A stretch of 64,000 nt of DNA, from positions 1 through 64,000 of the forward strand of contig NZ_BMUA01000023.1 of the NCBI RefSeq assembly GCF_014649955.1, given 5' to 3'. Every line of letters starts with the position of its first letter. The stretch's first letter is position 1. Positions 10,321 through 18,314 of this stretch are shown one piece after another. Made by a program: the position numbers and the translations under genes. This DNA comes from Streptomyces violascens. GTDB taxonomy: Bacteria > Actinomycetota > Actinomycetes > Streptomycetales > Streptomycetaceae. The notes beneath the pieces are model-generated. The model did no database searches, had not been told where the DNA came from, and saw only the letters and a program-made list of their open reading frames with translations.

Positions 10321-11727
10321 TTACTGACCGGCGGTCTTCCTCTTGCGGAGGAAGAACACCGCGCCGCCGCCGAGCAGCACCAGGACGACCGCCGCGCCGG
10401 CGATCATCGGGGTGGCGCTGGAGCTGCCGGTCTCGGCCAGGTTGGTGCCACCGTTGGTCCCGGTCGAGCTGCCACCGGCCGAGGCGGGGCTGGGCTTCGA
10501 GGACGGGGCCGGGCCGGTGCCCGCGGTCTTGCAGTCCAGGACACCGGAGAAGTGCTGGCCCGCGATGGTGAAGTCGTACTTCTGGTCCTCGGCGACGGGG
10601 AACAGAACGGACTTCGAGCCGCCGGCCGGAACCGTCGCGATGGTCTTGCCACCGACGGTCACCGGGAAGGCCTCGTCACCCTTGTTGGTGACGGTGATGT
10701 CCACGCCGCCCTTGGCGCAGTCCTTCTTGACCGACACCGCCGGGATGGCGCCCTGCTTGGCCCAGGTCACCTTGGCCTCGGCGTTGACCGTCGAGTCGCT
10801 GGAGCCGGCCAGGATCTGCGTCTGGCTCTTGGAGTCACTGGCGAACGCGCGGCCGACCGGCACCTGAGTGGTGGCGGACAGGCGCAGCGAGCCGGAGCCC
10901 GGCTGGGCACCCGCGGGCACGTCGAAGAACAGCTGGCTGTTGTTGGCGGCGGAGCTTACGGTCTTCCCCGCCTTGTCGACGATCTTGACGCCGGCAGCCT
11001 GGAGCTCCTGGGACGGCGTGACCGTCACCTTGTCGGCGTTGGTGTGCACCGTGACCGGGCCGAGCTTCTGGCCGGCCTTGCCCGCCACCGACGCGCCGTC
11101 GAGCGTCAGGGAGGCCTTGGGCTCCTCGACGACCTTCGCGTTGTTGAACAGCCAGTCGGCCAGGGTCTGCGCGTCCTTGTCGACCGCTTCGACCTTGACG
11201 TGGTCCGAGTAGCGCCAGATCGCGACCTGGGTGGCCGCGGCCGCCTCGCCGTTGCTGAGCTTGCCCGTGACGCCCGCGTCCTTGGCCAGCTGGCCGAGGT
11301 CGTTCTTCTGCGGGTAGGAGTTCTCCAGGATCCAGCGGATCTTGCCGGCGTCCTTGTTGTTCGCCAGCGAGGTGCCGCTCCACGGCGTCTCGCGGTACTG
11401 GGCCTCGCGCTGCGTCGGATTGTGGATGTCGATGCAGTACGTGCGCAGCGTGCCGCCACCGTCGACGTTCATCCGGAACAGACCGGCGGAGACCTGCTCC
11501 TTGTTGCCGTTGTCGCCCGTGATGACGGCGTAGGCGGACGAACCGGGCTCCAGGCCCTGGAGGGTGGCGGTCGCGCCGCCCTGGCCCTGCTGGTCAGGCG
11601 TGTCCGCGACGGCCGCACCGGCGCCGGCTATCGCTCCGGCCGCGACGAGTCCCGAGACGGCTGTGGCGGTGGCGAGGCGCAGAGCACCCCGCTTGCGGGC
11701 AGTACGCCCGTGAACGGCTGAAAACAC
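10321..11727 (-). CDS. LAETG-anchored thioester-domain (TQXA) cell-surface protein
   Basis: A 468-residue secreted protein. A signal peptide occupies about residues 1-41, with RTARKR, a hydrophobic core and cleavage near AVA-DTP. A TQXA thioester domain follows, with the reactive Cys98 in RTYCIDIHNP and its partner Gln167 in AATQVAIWRYS; these can form an internal thioester as in streptococcal thioester adhesins. Immunoglobulin-like regions follow, then a Pro/Ser-rich stretch, the sorting motif LAETG at 430-434, a membrane helix and the tail RKRKTAGQ. LAXTG is the class E sortase motif of Streptomyces. I chose the GTG at 11727 because GAAGGGGAA lies just before it; the longer frame would put about 29 residues before the signal peptide. 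Confidence 0.9.
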   Translation of the reverse strand: MFSAVHGRTARKRGALRLATATAVSGLVAAGAIAGAGAAVADTPDQQGQGGATATLQGLEPGSSAYAVITGDNGNKEQVSAGLFRMNVDGGGTLRTYCIDIHNPTQREAQYRETPWSGTSLANNKDAGKIRWILENSYPQKNDLGQLAKDAGVTGKLSNGEAAAATQVAIWRYSDHVKVEAVDKDAQTLADWLFNNAKVVEEPKASLTLDGASVAGKAGQKLGPVTVHTNADKVTVTPSQELQAAGVKIVDKAGKTVSSAANNSQLFFDVPAGAQPGSGSLRLSATTQVPVGRAFASDSKSQTQILAGSSDSTVNAEAKVTWAKQGAIPAVSVKKDCAKGGVDITVTNKGDEAFPVTVGGKTIATVPAGGSKSVLFPVAEDQKYDFTIAGQHFSGVLDCKTAGTGPAPSSKPSPASAGGSSTGTNGGTNLAETGSSSATPMIAGAAVVLVLLGGGAVFFLRKRKTAGQ

Positions 11728-11744
11728 AGAATTCCCCTTCGGGC

Positions 11745-11800
11745 GAGGCACTTTCGCATGTGGTGCGCGTGCACTGGGGTGCGCGTGGGGGAAGTGCCTC
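11745..11800 (-). promoter_or_regulatory. inverted repeat in the leader of the surface-protein gene
   Basis: GAGGCACTT (11745-11753) and AAGTGCCTC (11792-11800) are perfect 9-bp arms enclosing GT-rich direct repeats. They lie just upstream of the GTG start and ribosome site of the LAETG gene, so in the transcript they would form a long hairpin close to the Shine-Dalgarno sequence. A translational control role is an inference. Confidence 0.4.
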
Positions 11801-11878
11801 ACCGGCAGACTCAAGTGCCCCGTGAGTACGCGGGAATCCTAGGGATACGGAAGTCAACGATCCGCAGCGATGACATCA

Positions 11879-11907
11879 GATAAGCATTCTGATTCGGAAT
11901 CGTTATC
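11879..11907. promoter_or_regulatory. AT-rich imperfect inverted repeat upstream of the surface-protein gene
   Basis: The arms GATAAGCATTC and GAATCGTTATC match at 9 of 11 positions around a 7-base spacer. The site is markedly AT-rich for this genome and lies about 150-180 bases upstream of the LAETG gene start, within the only intergenic gap of about 300 bases between it and the SSB gene. It looks like an operator or promoter-associated site; the binding protein is unknown. Confidence 0.4.
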
Positions 11908-12029
11908 CCGGAACGCGTGTGGCACCTGGCCTTATCGACAAATCCCCGGTACAGAAGGGGAGTTTCGGGACACCTTCACCGCTCAACCATCCCTCCGCTC
12001 CCCCTCCCCGCTCCCTCAAGTGCCCCCGG

Positions 12030-12566
12030 TTAGGCGCCCGTAGGAGCGGCCGCCGGAGCGGCGGATGTGGCCGATTCCCATACCACTTCCGGGACACCGC
12101 CGGCCGAAATCGCCCGGCCCGCCCGGGACGAAGCCGGCTCGCGGCCGGGTGCCGGGCCGCCCTCCGCGCCCTGGGCCCCGGCCCGTTCGACCGGGGCCGC
12201 CTCTCCCTTGAACACCCGGCGGAACGCGGTGGTCCCCCGCGACATGTCGTGCCCGATCGCCACCGCGTCGACGTCCGCCGAGAACCACCGCGGCCCGTCC
12301 CCCCGGTCCTCGTCCCGCACCTTCAACCGGCCGTGCACAAGGAGCGGTTCTCCGATCGCGACCGAGCCCGTCAGATTCATCCCGAGCGCCCGCGCCGCCC
12401 ACACCGTGTAGAAGCTGGTGGCCCCGTCCACCCAGGACTGCTTCTCCCGGTCGAAGCGGCGCGCGGTCACCGCGAGCCGGAACCTGGCCGCCCCGCCCGT
12501 CGCCGACTCCCGCCACTCCACCTGCGTCGCCACATTGCCGACCAGCGTCACCATCGTCTCGTTCAC
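12030..12566 (-). CDS. ssb: single-stranded DNA-binding protein paralogue
   Basis: A 178-residue protein. Residues 1 to about 110 form an SSB OB-fold, starting MNETMVTLVGNVATQVEW and containing FRLAVTARRFD, TSFYTVWAARALG and LLVHGRLKVR. It lacks the acidic DDDIPF-like tail of housekeeping SSB; instead the C-terminus is an Ala/Pro/Gly-rich low-complexity region of about 65 residues. This suggests a SsbB-like secondary SSB rather than the replication SSB. The GTG at 12566 gives the typical N-terminus; the ATG four codons later is the alternative. It lies downstream of the dynA/dynB-like operon on the same strand, with a 263-base gap that has no clear gene. Confidence 0.85.
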   Translation of the reverse strand: MNETMVTLVGNVATQVEWRESATGGAARFRLAVTARRFDREKQSWVDGATSFYTVWAARALGMNLTGSVAIGEPLLVHGRLKVRDEDRGDGPRWFSADVDAVAIGHDMSRGTTAFRRVFKGEAAPVERAGAQGAEGGPAPGREPASSRAGRAISAGGVPEVVWESATSAAPAAAPTGA

Positions 12567-12829
12567 TGCCCACAACCCCCGTACCCCGTAGAAACCGTGG
12601 GCCCGATCTCTCGTACGCCGGAGCGGAATGAGGCAATGAAAAGCCCCGCCCGGCCCGGCACTCGATCGAACCCTTGCGCTGTCGATCTCCATGCTGGACC
12701 GGACGGGGAGTCTGTGCCGGAGCCTGTGGACCACCGCCCCGTTGTGGAAAACCCGCTCACCCGGCCGTGCGGCTCGGGCTCACCCCGGCCGCACTCCTCA
12801 GCCGGAGCCGGGGCCGGGCCCGCCCCGGA

Positions 12830-14533
12830 TCACCCCGGCCCCGCCACCGCCGCGTACTGCTCCCGCACCTCCCGGTACCGCAGCAGTTCGGTGGCCACCG
12901 GATCCAGGACCCTGGCCCGGCCGCAGCCTGCCGCCGCCTCGCGGAGTCTGCGTTCGGTCTCCTGCCCGTAGCGCCGCCCGGGCCCGCGGGCCGCCACCGC
13001 GCACGCCCACTCCACCAGCGGACCGCCCACGATGCCGCCCAGCATCACGAGCGCGGGGACGATGAGCCCCGGCTGGAGAACCCCGACGATCTGGCCGAGC
13101 AGCCACAGCCCGCCGGCGACCTGAATGCCCGTCATCACCATCTGGGCCAGCACCGCGGCCGGCCACCAAGGGGGCCGGGGCGAGGTACCGCGCTCCAGTT
13201 CCTCCCGTACCGCGAGTTCGTCCAGGGCCTCGGGGAGCCCCTCCGCACCGCGCACGGCGGATTCGCGCACGGCCTGCGCCCAGGGTGCGGGCAGCCCGGC
13301 CGAGGCCTCGTCGGCGACCATACGGACCGCCTGCTCGACCCGCTGACGGGCGGTTACCTCCTCCTCGACCTCGGCGTCGGCCCGGGTCCGCTGCACGGCC
13401 GGGGAGCAGAGCCGGTCCAGCCAGCGCCACAGCCGCAGCCACGGAGTCCCGCACGCGTGCTGGGCGTTGCGCTGCCACTCGCGTTCGGCGGCCTCCCCGG
13501 CGGCCGAGGCGCCGACCGCCGCGGCGAGACGGTCCGCGAAGTCCTTGCGGGCCCGCTCGTCGAGCCCGGACCGGCCGTCCGCGACGTACAGCGGGCGCAG
13601 GTCGGCGGCGGCCGCGTCCACGTCGGCGGCCAGCCGGCGGGCGGCGGCGCCGCGTTCCTGCACGAACCGGCCGAGCAGTTCGCGGAGTTCGCCCACGCCC
13701 TTGCCGGTCAGCGCGGACACGGAGAGGACCGTGGCACCGGGCTCGCCGTGTTCGCCGAGCGCCATGCCGTCCTCGTCGAGCAGCCGGCGCAGATCGTCGA
13801 GCACCTGGTCGGCGGCCTCTCCGGGCAGTCGGTCCACCTGGTTGAGCACGACGAAGCTGACCTCCGCGTGCCCGGCGAGGGGCCGCAGATAGCGCTCGTG
13901 GAGCACGGCGTCGGCGTACTTCTCGGGGTCCACCACCCACACGATCGCGTCGACCAGGGCGAGCACCCGGTCGGCCGCCTGGCGGTGCGAGACGACCGCC
14001 GAGTCGAGGTCGGGCAGGTCGACGAGGACCAGGCCCTCCAGGTCGGTGCCCGCGCTGTCGAGCGGCCGTCGGCGCAGCCGACCGGGGATGCCGAGCCGGT
14101 CGAGCAGCCCGGCGGCGCCGTCGGTCCAGCTGCACGCGATGGGTGCGCCCGTGGTGGGCCTGCGCAGCCCGGTGTCCGAAATCTGGCTTCTGGCAAGGGC
14201 GTTGAAGAGAGTGGACTTGCCGCTTCCGGTGGCGCCCGCGACGGCGACGACGGTGTGCCGGGCGGAGAGCCGCTGGCGGGCGGACGCCTCGTCGAGCACC
14301 CGCCCGGCCTCGGCGAGCGCCTGGGCGTCGATCCGGGTGCGGGAGAGCCCGACCAGTTCGCGCAGCGCGTCGAGCCGGCCCCGCACCGCACCGACGTACG
14401 GCCCGCCGATGGGCTCGAACTCCAGGTCGTCCTCCTGGGGTTCCTCGTCCTCGGGGGTGGTCGTCTCGCCGGGATCGGGGGCGCGCCGCGCGATCAGCCC
14501 GTCGGCCCATTGGTCCTCGACCTGCTGCGTCAT
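12830..14533 (-). CDS. dynB: dynamin-like GTPase with membrane segments (DynB-like)
   Basis: A 567-residue GTPase. The P-loop GATGSGKST is at residues 100-108, a switch region RPTTGAPI follows, then the G3 motif DLPDLDS and the G4-like NQVDRLPG. Near the C-terminus a pair of hydrophobic helices (about residues 455-510, VMTGIQVAGGLWLLGQIVGV and the VPALVMLGGIVGG region) would anchor it in the membrane. It follows a second, soluble GTPase gene with ATGA overlap. Streptomyces DynA/DynB are such an operon pair; DynB has two membrane helices and both stabilise FtsZ rings at sporulation septa. The assignment rests on architecture and gene order, not on an alignment. Confidence 0.75.
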   Translation of the reverse strand: MTQQVEDQWADGLIARRAPDPGETTTPEDEEPQEDDLEFEPIGGPYVGAVRGRLDALRELVGLSRTRIDAQALAEAGRVLDEASARQRLSARHTVVAVAGATGSGKSTLFNALARSQISDTGLRRPTTGAPIACSWTDGAAGLLDRLGIPGRLRRRPLDSAGTDLEGLVLVDLPDLDSAVVSHRQAADRVLALVDAIVWVVDPEKYADAVLHERYLRPLAGHAEVSFVVLNQVDRLPGEAADQVLDDLRRLLDEDGMALGEHGEPGATVLSVSALTGKGVGELRELLGRFVQERGAAARRLAADVDAAAADLRPLYVADGRSGLDERARKDFADRLAAAVGASAAGEAAEREWQRNAQHACGTPWLRLWRWLDRLCSPAVQRTRADAEVEEEVTARQRVEQAVRMVADEASAGLPAPWAQAVRESAVRGAEGLPEALDELAVREELERGTSPRPPWWPAAVLAQMVMTGIQVAGGLWLLGQIVGVLQPGLIVPALVMLGGIVGGPLVEWACAVAARGPGRRYGQETERRLREAAAGCGRARVLDPVATELLRYREVREQYAAVAGPG

Positions 14534-16137
14534 GCCGCTTTCCTCTCCTTCTGCACCACGGACAGTGCGGCGATCAGCTCGGCCTGCGGCTCGGGTGTCA
14601 CCTCAAGCGCGTCCAGCGGCGCGAGCCGGCGCTCACGCTCGGCGCCGAGCACCTGGTTGATGTACGTCACGACGAGTTCGGCGCCCTTGTCGCGGAGCCG
14701 CAGCGCCCCCTGGGCGCCGATCTTCTCGGCGAGCCGCTCGCCCGCCCGGCCGGCCCTGCGCCCGCCGAGCAGCGCGGCCGCAAGCAGCGCCGCCACGGTC
14801 TCGGGATCGGGGGCCACCGAGCGTTCCATCTCCCGCACTTCGTCCTCGGCCAGCTCTTCGAGCACCCGCCGCCAGCGCCGTACGGCGAGCCCGATCCGGT
14901 CCTCCGGGTCCACCTGGCGTACGGCGCTGCCGAACCGCGCCGCGGCCGGCTCGCGCGCCCACGCCTCCCTGACCCGCTCGTCCGCCGCCGCAGCCGCGCA
15001 CCGCAGCAGTTCGGCGAGGCTGTCCACCAGCGCGTCGAGGAGCTCGGCGGAGGAGGCGCCGCGGGGGTGGGCGCGCCAGCGAGTGAGCGCGTCCCCGGCG
15101 AGCACCCCGCCGGCCTGCAACCGCCGCCGCACCCGGGCGCCTTCCTTGGCGTACGCGTCCTCGACCGCGCCGGTGAGGCGTACGGCGGCGGCGTACTGGG
15201 CGGCGACGGCCGAAGCGAGCTCCGGCATCCGTGCGTTGAGCGACTCGATCGCGCCCGACGCGGTACGGGCCACGGCCTGCTGGCGAGCGGCCGGGTCCTG
15301 ACAGCGGTGGATGAGCCAGGCGCGCAGCGCGGCGACCGCGGTGGCGGGCAGCAGCCCGTGCGAGGCCCCGGCGGACTCGGGCAGTTCGGGCACGGTGAAC
15401 CGCGGCACGTCCCCGAGCCCGGCCTTGGTGAGCAACGCCCCGTACTGCCGCGACACTTCGGCGAGCACCGGATGCGGCACCCGGTCGAGCACGGTGACGA
15501 GCGTGGCGTCGTACTCCTTGGCGGTACGCAGCAGGTGCCAGGGCACCGCGTCGGCGTACCGGGAGGCGGTGGTGACCATGACCCATACGTCGGCGGCGCA
15601 GATGAGTTCGGCGGCCAGGATGCGATTGCTGACGACCAGTGAGTCGATGTCCGGGGCATCCAGGAGGGCGAGCCCGCGCGGCAGCGTGGTGGCGGTCTCG
15701 ACGCGTACGGCCCCGTCGTCGTCCCCGCCGGGCAGCTCGTCCCCCTCGGCGCCGTCCTGCTGCTGCGGCGGCAGCCATACGCGGGTGAGTTCGGGCAGCA
15801 CCCGCGCCCCGGCGAACCAGTCCTTGTCATCGGGATGGCATACGAGCACCGGAGTACGGGTGGTGGGCCGCAGCACCCCGGCCTGGCTGACCCGCCGCCC
15901 CACAAGGGAGTTGACCAGGGTGGACTTCCCCGCCCCCGTCGACCCGCCAATAACAGCCAGCAGAGGCGCTTCAGGATCTTTGAGCCGGGGCAGCAGATAA
16001 TCGTCAAGCTGTGCGAGCAGCTCGCTGCGTGTCTGCCGGGCGCGTGGAGCACCCGGCAGGGGCAACGGGAGACGCACGGCGGCGACACTGTCGCGCAGGG
16101 CGGAGAGTGCGTCGATGAGCTGAGGCCGTACGTCCAT
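14530..16137 (-). CDS. dynA: dynamin-like GTPase (DynA-like)
   Basis: A 535-residue GTPase. The P-loop GGSTGAGKST lies at residues 64-73, followed by RPTTRTPVL and the G3 motif DAPDIDS near residue 157. A long, mainly helical, charged region with heptad-like patterns fills the rest, and there is no membrane helix. It is the first gene of the pair, and its TGA overlaps the ATG of the membrane-bound partner. In Streptomyces this pair is the sporulation-specific DynA/DynB, acting with SsgB and FtsZ at the septum. The ATG at 16137 is chosen; two in-frame GTG codons just before it (GTGGTGACC) are alternatives. A general YfjP-type GTPase role is the other reading. Confidence 0.75.
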   Translation of the reverse strand: MDVRPQLIDALSALRDSVAAVRLPLPLPGAPRARQTRSELLAQLDDYLLPRLKDPEAPLLAVIGGSTGAGKSTLVNSLVGRRVSQAGVLRPTTRTPVLVCHPDDKDWFAGARVLPELTRVWLPPQQQDGAEGDELPGGDDDGAVRVETATTLPRGLALLDAPDIDSLVVSNRILAAELICAADVWVMVTTASRYADAVPWHLLRTAKEYDATLVTVLDRVPHPVLAEVSRQYGALLTKAGLGDVPRFTVPELPESAGASHGLLPATAVAALRAWLIHRCQDPAARQQAVARTASGAIESLNARMPELASAVAAQYAAAVRLTGAVEDAYAKEGARVRRRLQAGGVLAGDALTRWRAHPRGASSAELLDALVDSLAELLRCAAAAADERVREAWAREPAAARFGSAVRQVDPEDRIGLAVRRWRRVLEELAEDEVREMERSVAPDPETVAALLAAALLGGRRAGRAGERLAEKIGAQGALRLRDKGAELVVTYINQVLGAERERRLAPLDALEVTPEPQAELIAALSVVQKERKAA

Positions 16138-16502
16138 GGTCACCACATGCGAAGAATGCCCAATTTTGCCGCCTTTTTGAAGCGTATGGCCACTTCCGCG
16201 CGCGTCCGTAGGCCGCCAGGACATGCCGAACGGACACATGGGACACACGGGACGAGTGGGACGCAGGCATAACGAGTGCACAACACCCTGCGCCGCGAGC
16301 GTCAAAAGCGCTGCATGATTCGCACCCGCCTGCGATTATCGGTTCGCTTCACCGAACCTCCACATCGTGCCACGCAGGTGAAGCAACCGGGACGAGGTGA
16401 CAGGAGCCCTATCCTTGTCCCCGGCAAGGTCATCGGCCCGGGATCCGTCCCGGACCTCCGCCCTTGCCCGCCCGGGGCTCCAGGCCACCGAGGCCCCATC
16501 CG
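16138..16502. other. intergenic region between dynA-like gene and tRNA-Arg
   Basis: About 365 bases without a supportable gene. A 6-bp hairpin (GGTTCG at 16341-16346, CGAACC at 16353-16358) is the only clear structure. The promoter of the dynA-like operon should lie in the left half and that of the tRNA in the right half, but I cannot define either with confidence. Confidence 0.5.
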
Positions 16503-16575
16503 GCCCCCGTAGCTCAGTGGATAGAGCAGGCGCCTTCTAAGCGCTTGGCCGCAGGTTCGAGTCCTGCCGGGGGCG
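16503..16575 (+). tRNA. tRNA-Arg (anticodon TCT)
   Basis: A full cloverleaf can be folded. The acceptor stem is GCCCCCG with CGGGGGC, the D stem GCTC with GAGC, and the anticodon stem GGCGC with GCGCT, with loop CTTCTAA giving anticodon TCT. The T arm is GCAGG-TTCGAGT-CCTGC. The CCA end is not encoded. It reads the rare AGA codon. It is followed by a strong terminator. Confidence 0.97.
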
Positions 16576-16595
16576 CCCAAGATCACTGGGCGCTC

Positions 16596-16620
16596 GGCCC
16601 TCCTTCGGGAGGGCCTTTTT
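16596..16620 (+). terminator. Rho-independent terminator of tRNA-Arg
   Basis: The stem GGCCCTCC with GGAGGGCC closes a TTCG tetraloop and is followed by five T residues. It is a canonical intrinsic terminator, rare in form for this GC-rich genome, 20 bases after the tRNA. Confidence 0.95.
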
Positions 16621-16714
16621 GCTGGTGGGGGCAGGATAGCGAGAGCCGGGTAGAACGGGCGTAGGGGTTGGCCCGGGCCGCTGGTGGGCGGGTGCGGGCG
16701 TCTCGCGTTTCCGG

Positions 16715-17015
16715 CATCGCACCACTGCCATTCTTCCGCTTCCCCTACGGCGACACCACGCCCCGGCAGATCGCCGAGGCCAACGCGCTCGGCCACGCCG
16801 ACATCGAGTGGACCACCAGCACCACCGGCTACCGCGGCACCGCCACCGGAATGACGTCCAGAAGGCCGTCAAGCGCTCCCTCGACGCCCTGCGTCCCGGC
16901 GAGATCCCGGCTGCACATCGGCTCGCTCGACGGCCAGGGCCCCGTCCTGGGCGCTGAGGCGCTCCCCCGGATCATCGACGCCGTCCGAACCCACGGCTAT
17001 ACGATCACGGACCCT
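16715..17015 (+). pseudogene. remnant of polysaccharide deacetylase (NodB family), C-terminal part
   Basis: The translation contains FFRFPYGDTTPRQIAEAN, ADIEWTTSTTGYRGT and LHIGSLDG, then LPRIIDAVRTHGYTIT, which is the C-terminal half of a NodB-type deacetylase. The N-terminal half with the metal-binding motif is absent. A central segment is out of frame: the residues DVQKAVKRSLDALRPGEI appear in another frame, so two compensating indels flank about 20 codons. No start or ribosome site is evident. It lies just beyond the tRNA-Arg terminator, a usual insertion place for integrating elements, and is best seen as a decayed gene. Confidence 0.7.
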
Positions 17016-17040
17016 GGAGCCTCCTCGCAGGGTGAGGCCG

Positions 17041-17796
17041 TCACGCCTCCGGCGGCTCTCCCCCCAGCTCCCGGTGTACGAGATCCGTCTCCTGCGCCGT
17101 CAGCGGCCGCTCCGGCAGCGGGCGTTGGGCCGTGGAGCGGAAGCCGTCGAGCAGGAGGGACAGGGGGCGGCGCCAGGAGCCCGGGCGGATGGATTCGATC
17201 GCGGGGAGCGAAGCGCCCAGGGCGCTCAGGGCGAAGAGGAGGTCCTCCGTGACCACGTCCGTGCGGAGTTCGCCGGCCGCCGCGGCCCGGCGCATCAGTC
17301 CGCTCAGGGTCTCGTGGTTGTGGACGTGGATCGCGTCCAGGGTCGGGGCGCCCTCGATGCCCGTGGTCATCAGGTCGCTGACCCCCCGGTCCCGGGCCAG
17401 CAGCGCGCACACGCCCTCCAGGTACGCGGTCAGCGCGCCCCACGCGTCGTCCTCCCGGCGCGCCCGCTCGCCGGCGGCCATCACCGCGGCCAGGTCGTCG
17501 TGGAAGACCGCCTCCACCAGGTCGCCCCGGGCCGGGAAGCGCCGGTACAGCGTCGCGTTGCCCACCCCCGCGCGCTTCGCGATCTCATCCAGCGGGACGT
17601 TGATCCCCTGCTCCGCGAACAGTTCCCGCGCCGCCGCCACCAGCAGATCCCTGTTCCGCAGCGCATCCCGCCGCAGGGGCGCGGGCTTCTTCTGGTTCTG
17701 CCGCTGATGGTGCTGCTGCTGATGGTTCTGCCGCTGATGGTTCTGCTGCTGACGGTGGTGGTGATCATTCTGCTGTTGGTTCTCCGGCGGGGCCAT
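17041..17796 (-). CDS. TetR-family transcriptional regulator with Gln/His-rich N-terminus
   Basis: A 251-residue regulator. The helix-turn-helix lies at about residues 47-92, with LLVAAARELFAEQG and the recognition part DEIAKRAGVGNATLYRRFPARGD; the rest is an all-helical ligand-binding domain. The first 35 residues are unusual: a low-complexity run of Gln, His and Asn with repeated QNHQ and QQHHQRQ motifs. It follows a PPOX-family gene on the same strand after 80 bases and is probably the last gene of the qcrB operon. A perfect palindrome in front of qcrB (19962-19985) is a plausible operator. The Gln/His arm could bind metal or be disordered; a shorter start after it is possible. Confidence 0.88.
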   Translation of the reverse strand: MAPPENQQQNDHHHRQQQNHQRQNHQQQHHQRQNQKKPAPLRRDALRNRDLLVAAARELFAEQGINVPLDEIAKRAGVGNATLYRRFPARGDLVEAVFHDDLAAVMAAGERARREDDAWGALTAYLEGVCALLARDRGVSDLMTTGIEGAPTLDAIHVHNHETLSGLMRRAAAAGELRTDVVTEDLLFALSALGASLPAIESIRPGSWRRPLSLLLDGFRSTAQRPLPERPLTAQETDLVHRELGGEPPEA

Positions 17797-17876
17797 GGGG
17801 CCAGACCTTATATCGGCAAGCGAGGAACCCTCCCCGGTTGCCCGGGGCGACCCCCGCCCGGCTGCCGCCGCCCCCC

Positions 17877-18314
17877 TCAGTTCACGCTGTACGACCAGTC
17901 CGGCTGCCACGCCCTCCCCATCAGGCCCCGGTCGCCCGCCCCCAGCACCAGGCGGACCCCCACCGTCCCGGCCGGCCCGTGCCGCAGTCGCGCGCGGGCC
18001 AGCCTCACCACCGCCGTCAGGCCGTACTTGTCGATCAGCGCGGTCCGGTAGCTCACCGTGGACTCCTCGTCGAGGAACGCCGCTCTCGCCCTGAGCGCGG
18101 CAGATCCGATCAGGATCCCGGAGCCCGCGCGCAGTCGCCCGGCGAGCGACGAGGCCTTCGGCATGAGGATGCCGAGAGCCGAGGCGCCGTCCTGGATCAC
18201 CCATCTCCGTTCCGTCACCGCCGCGCCGTCCGGACCGTACGTCGTCATCAACAGGCGCCTGGCTGCGCCCAGTTGGCCGACCCCGGTGCGCGTCGACATC
18301 CGCACCCCGCTCAC
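17877..18314 (-). CDS. PPOX-class (F420/flavin split-barrel) oxidoreductase-like protein
   Basis: A 145-residue protein that looks like a short member of the pyridoxamine-phosphate-oxidase-like split-barrel family. The C-terminal half with STVSYRTALIDKYGLTAVVR and PAGTVGVRLVL resembles the part of F420-dependent PPOX proteins that carries the RALIxKYG motif. The N-terminal strands are present but weakly conserved. The GTG at 18314 overlaps the TGA of the cytochrome b gene (GTGA), so translation is coupled; an ATG five codons later is the alternative start. Cofactor and substrate are uncertain. Coupling to a respiratory subunit makes a redox role likely but unproven. Confidence 0.65.
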   Translation of the reverse strand: MSGVRMSTRTGVGQLGAARRLLMTTYGPDGAAVTERRWVIQDGASALGILMPKASSLAGRLRAGSGILIGSAALRARAAFLDEESTVSYRTALIDKYGLTAVVRLARARLRHGPAGTVGVRLVLGAGDRGLMGRAWQPDWSYSVN

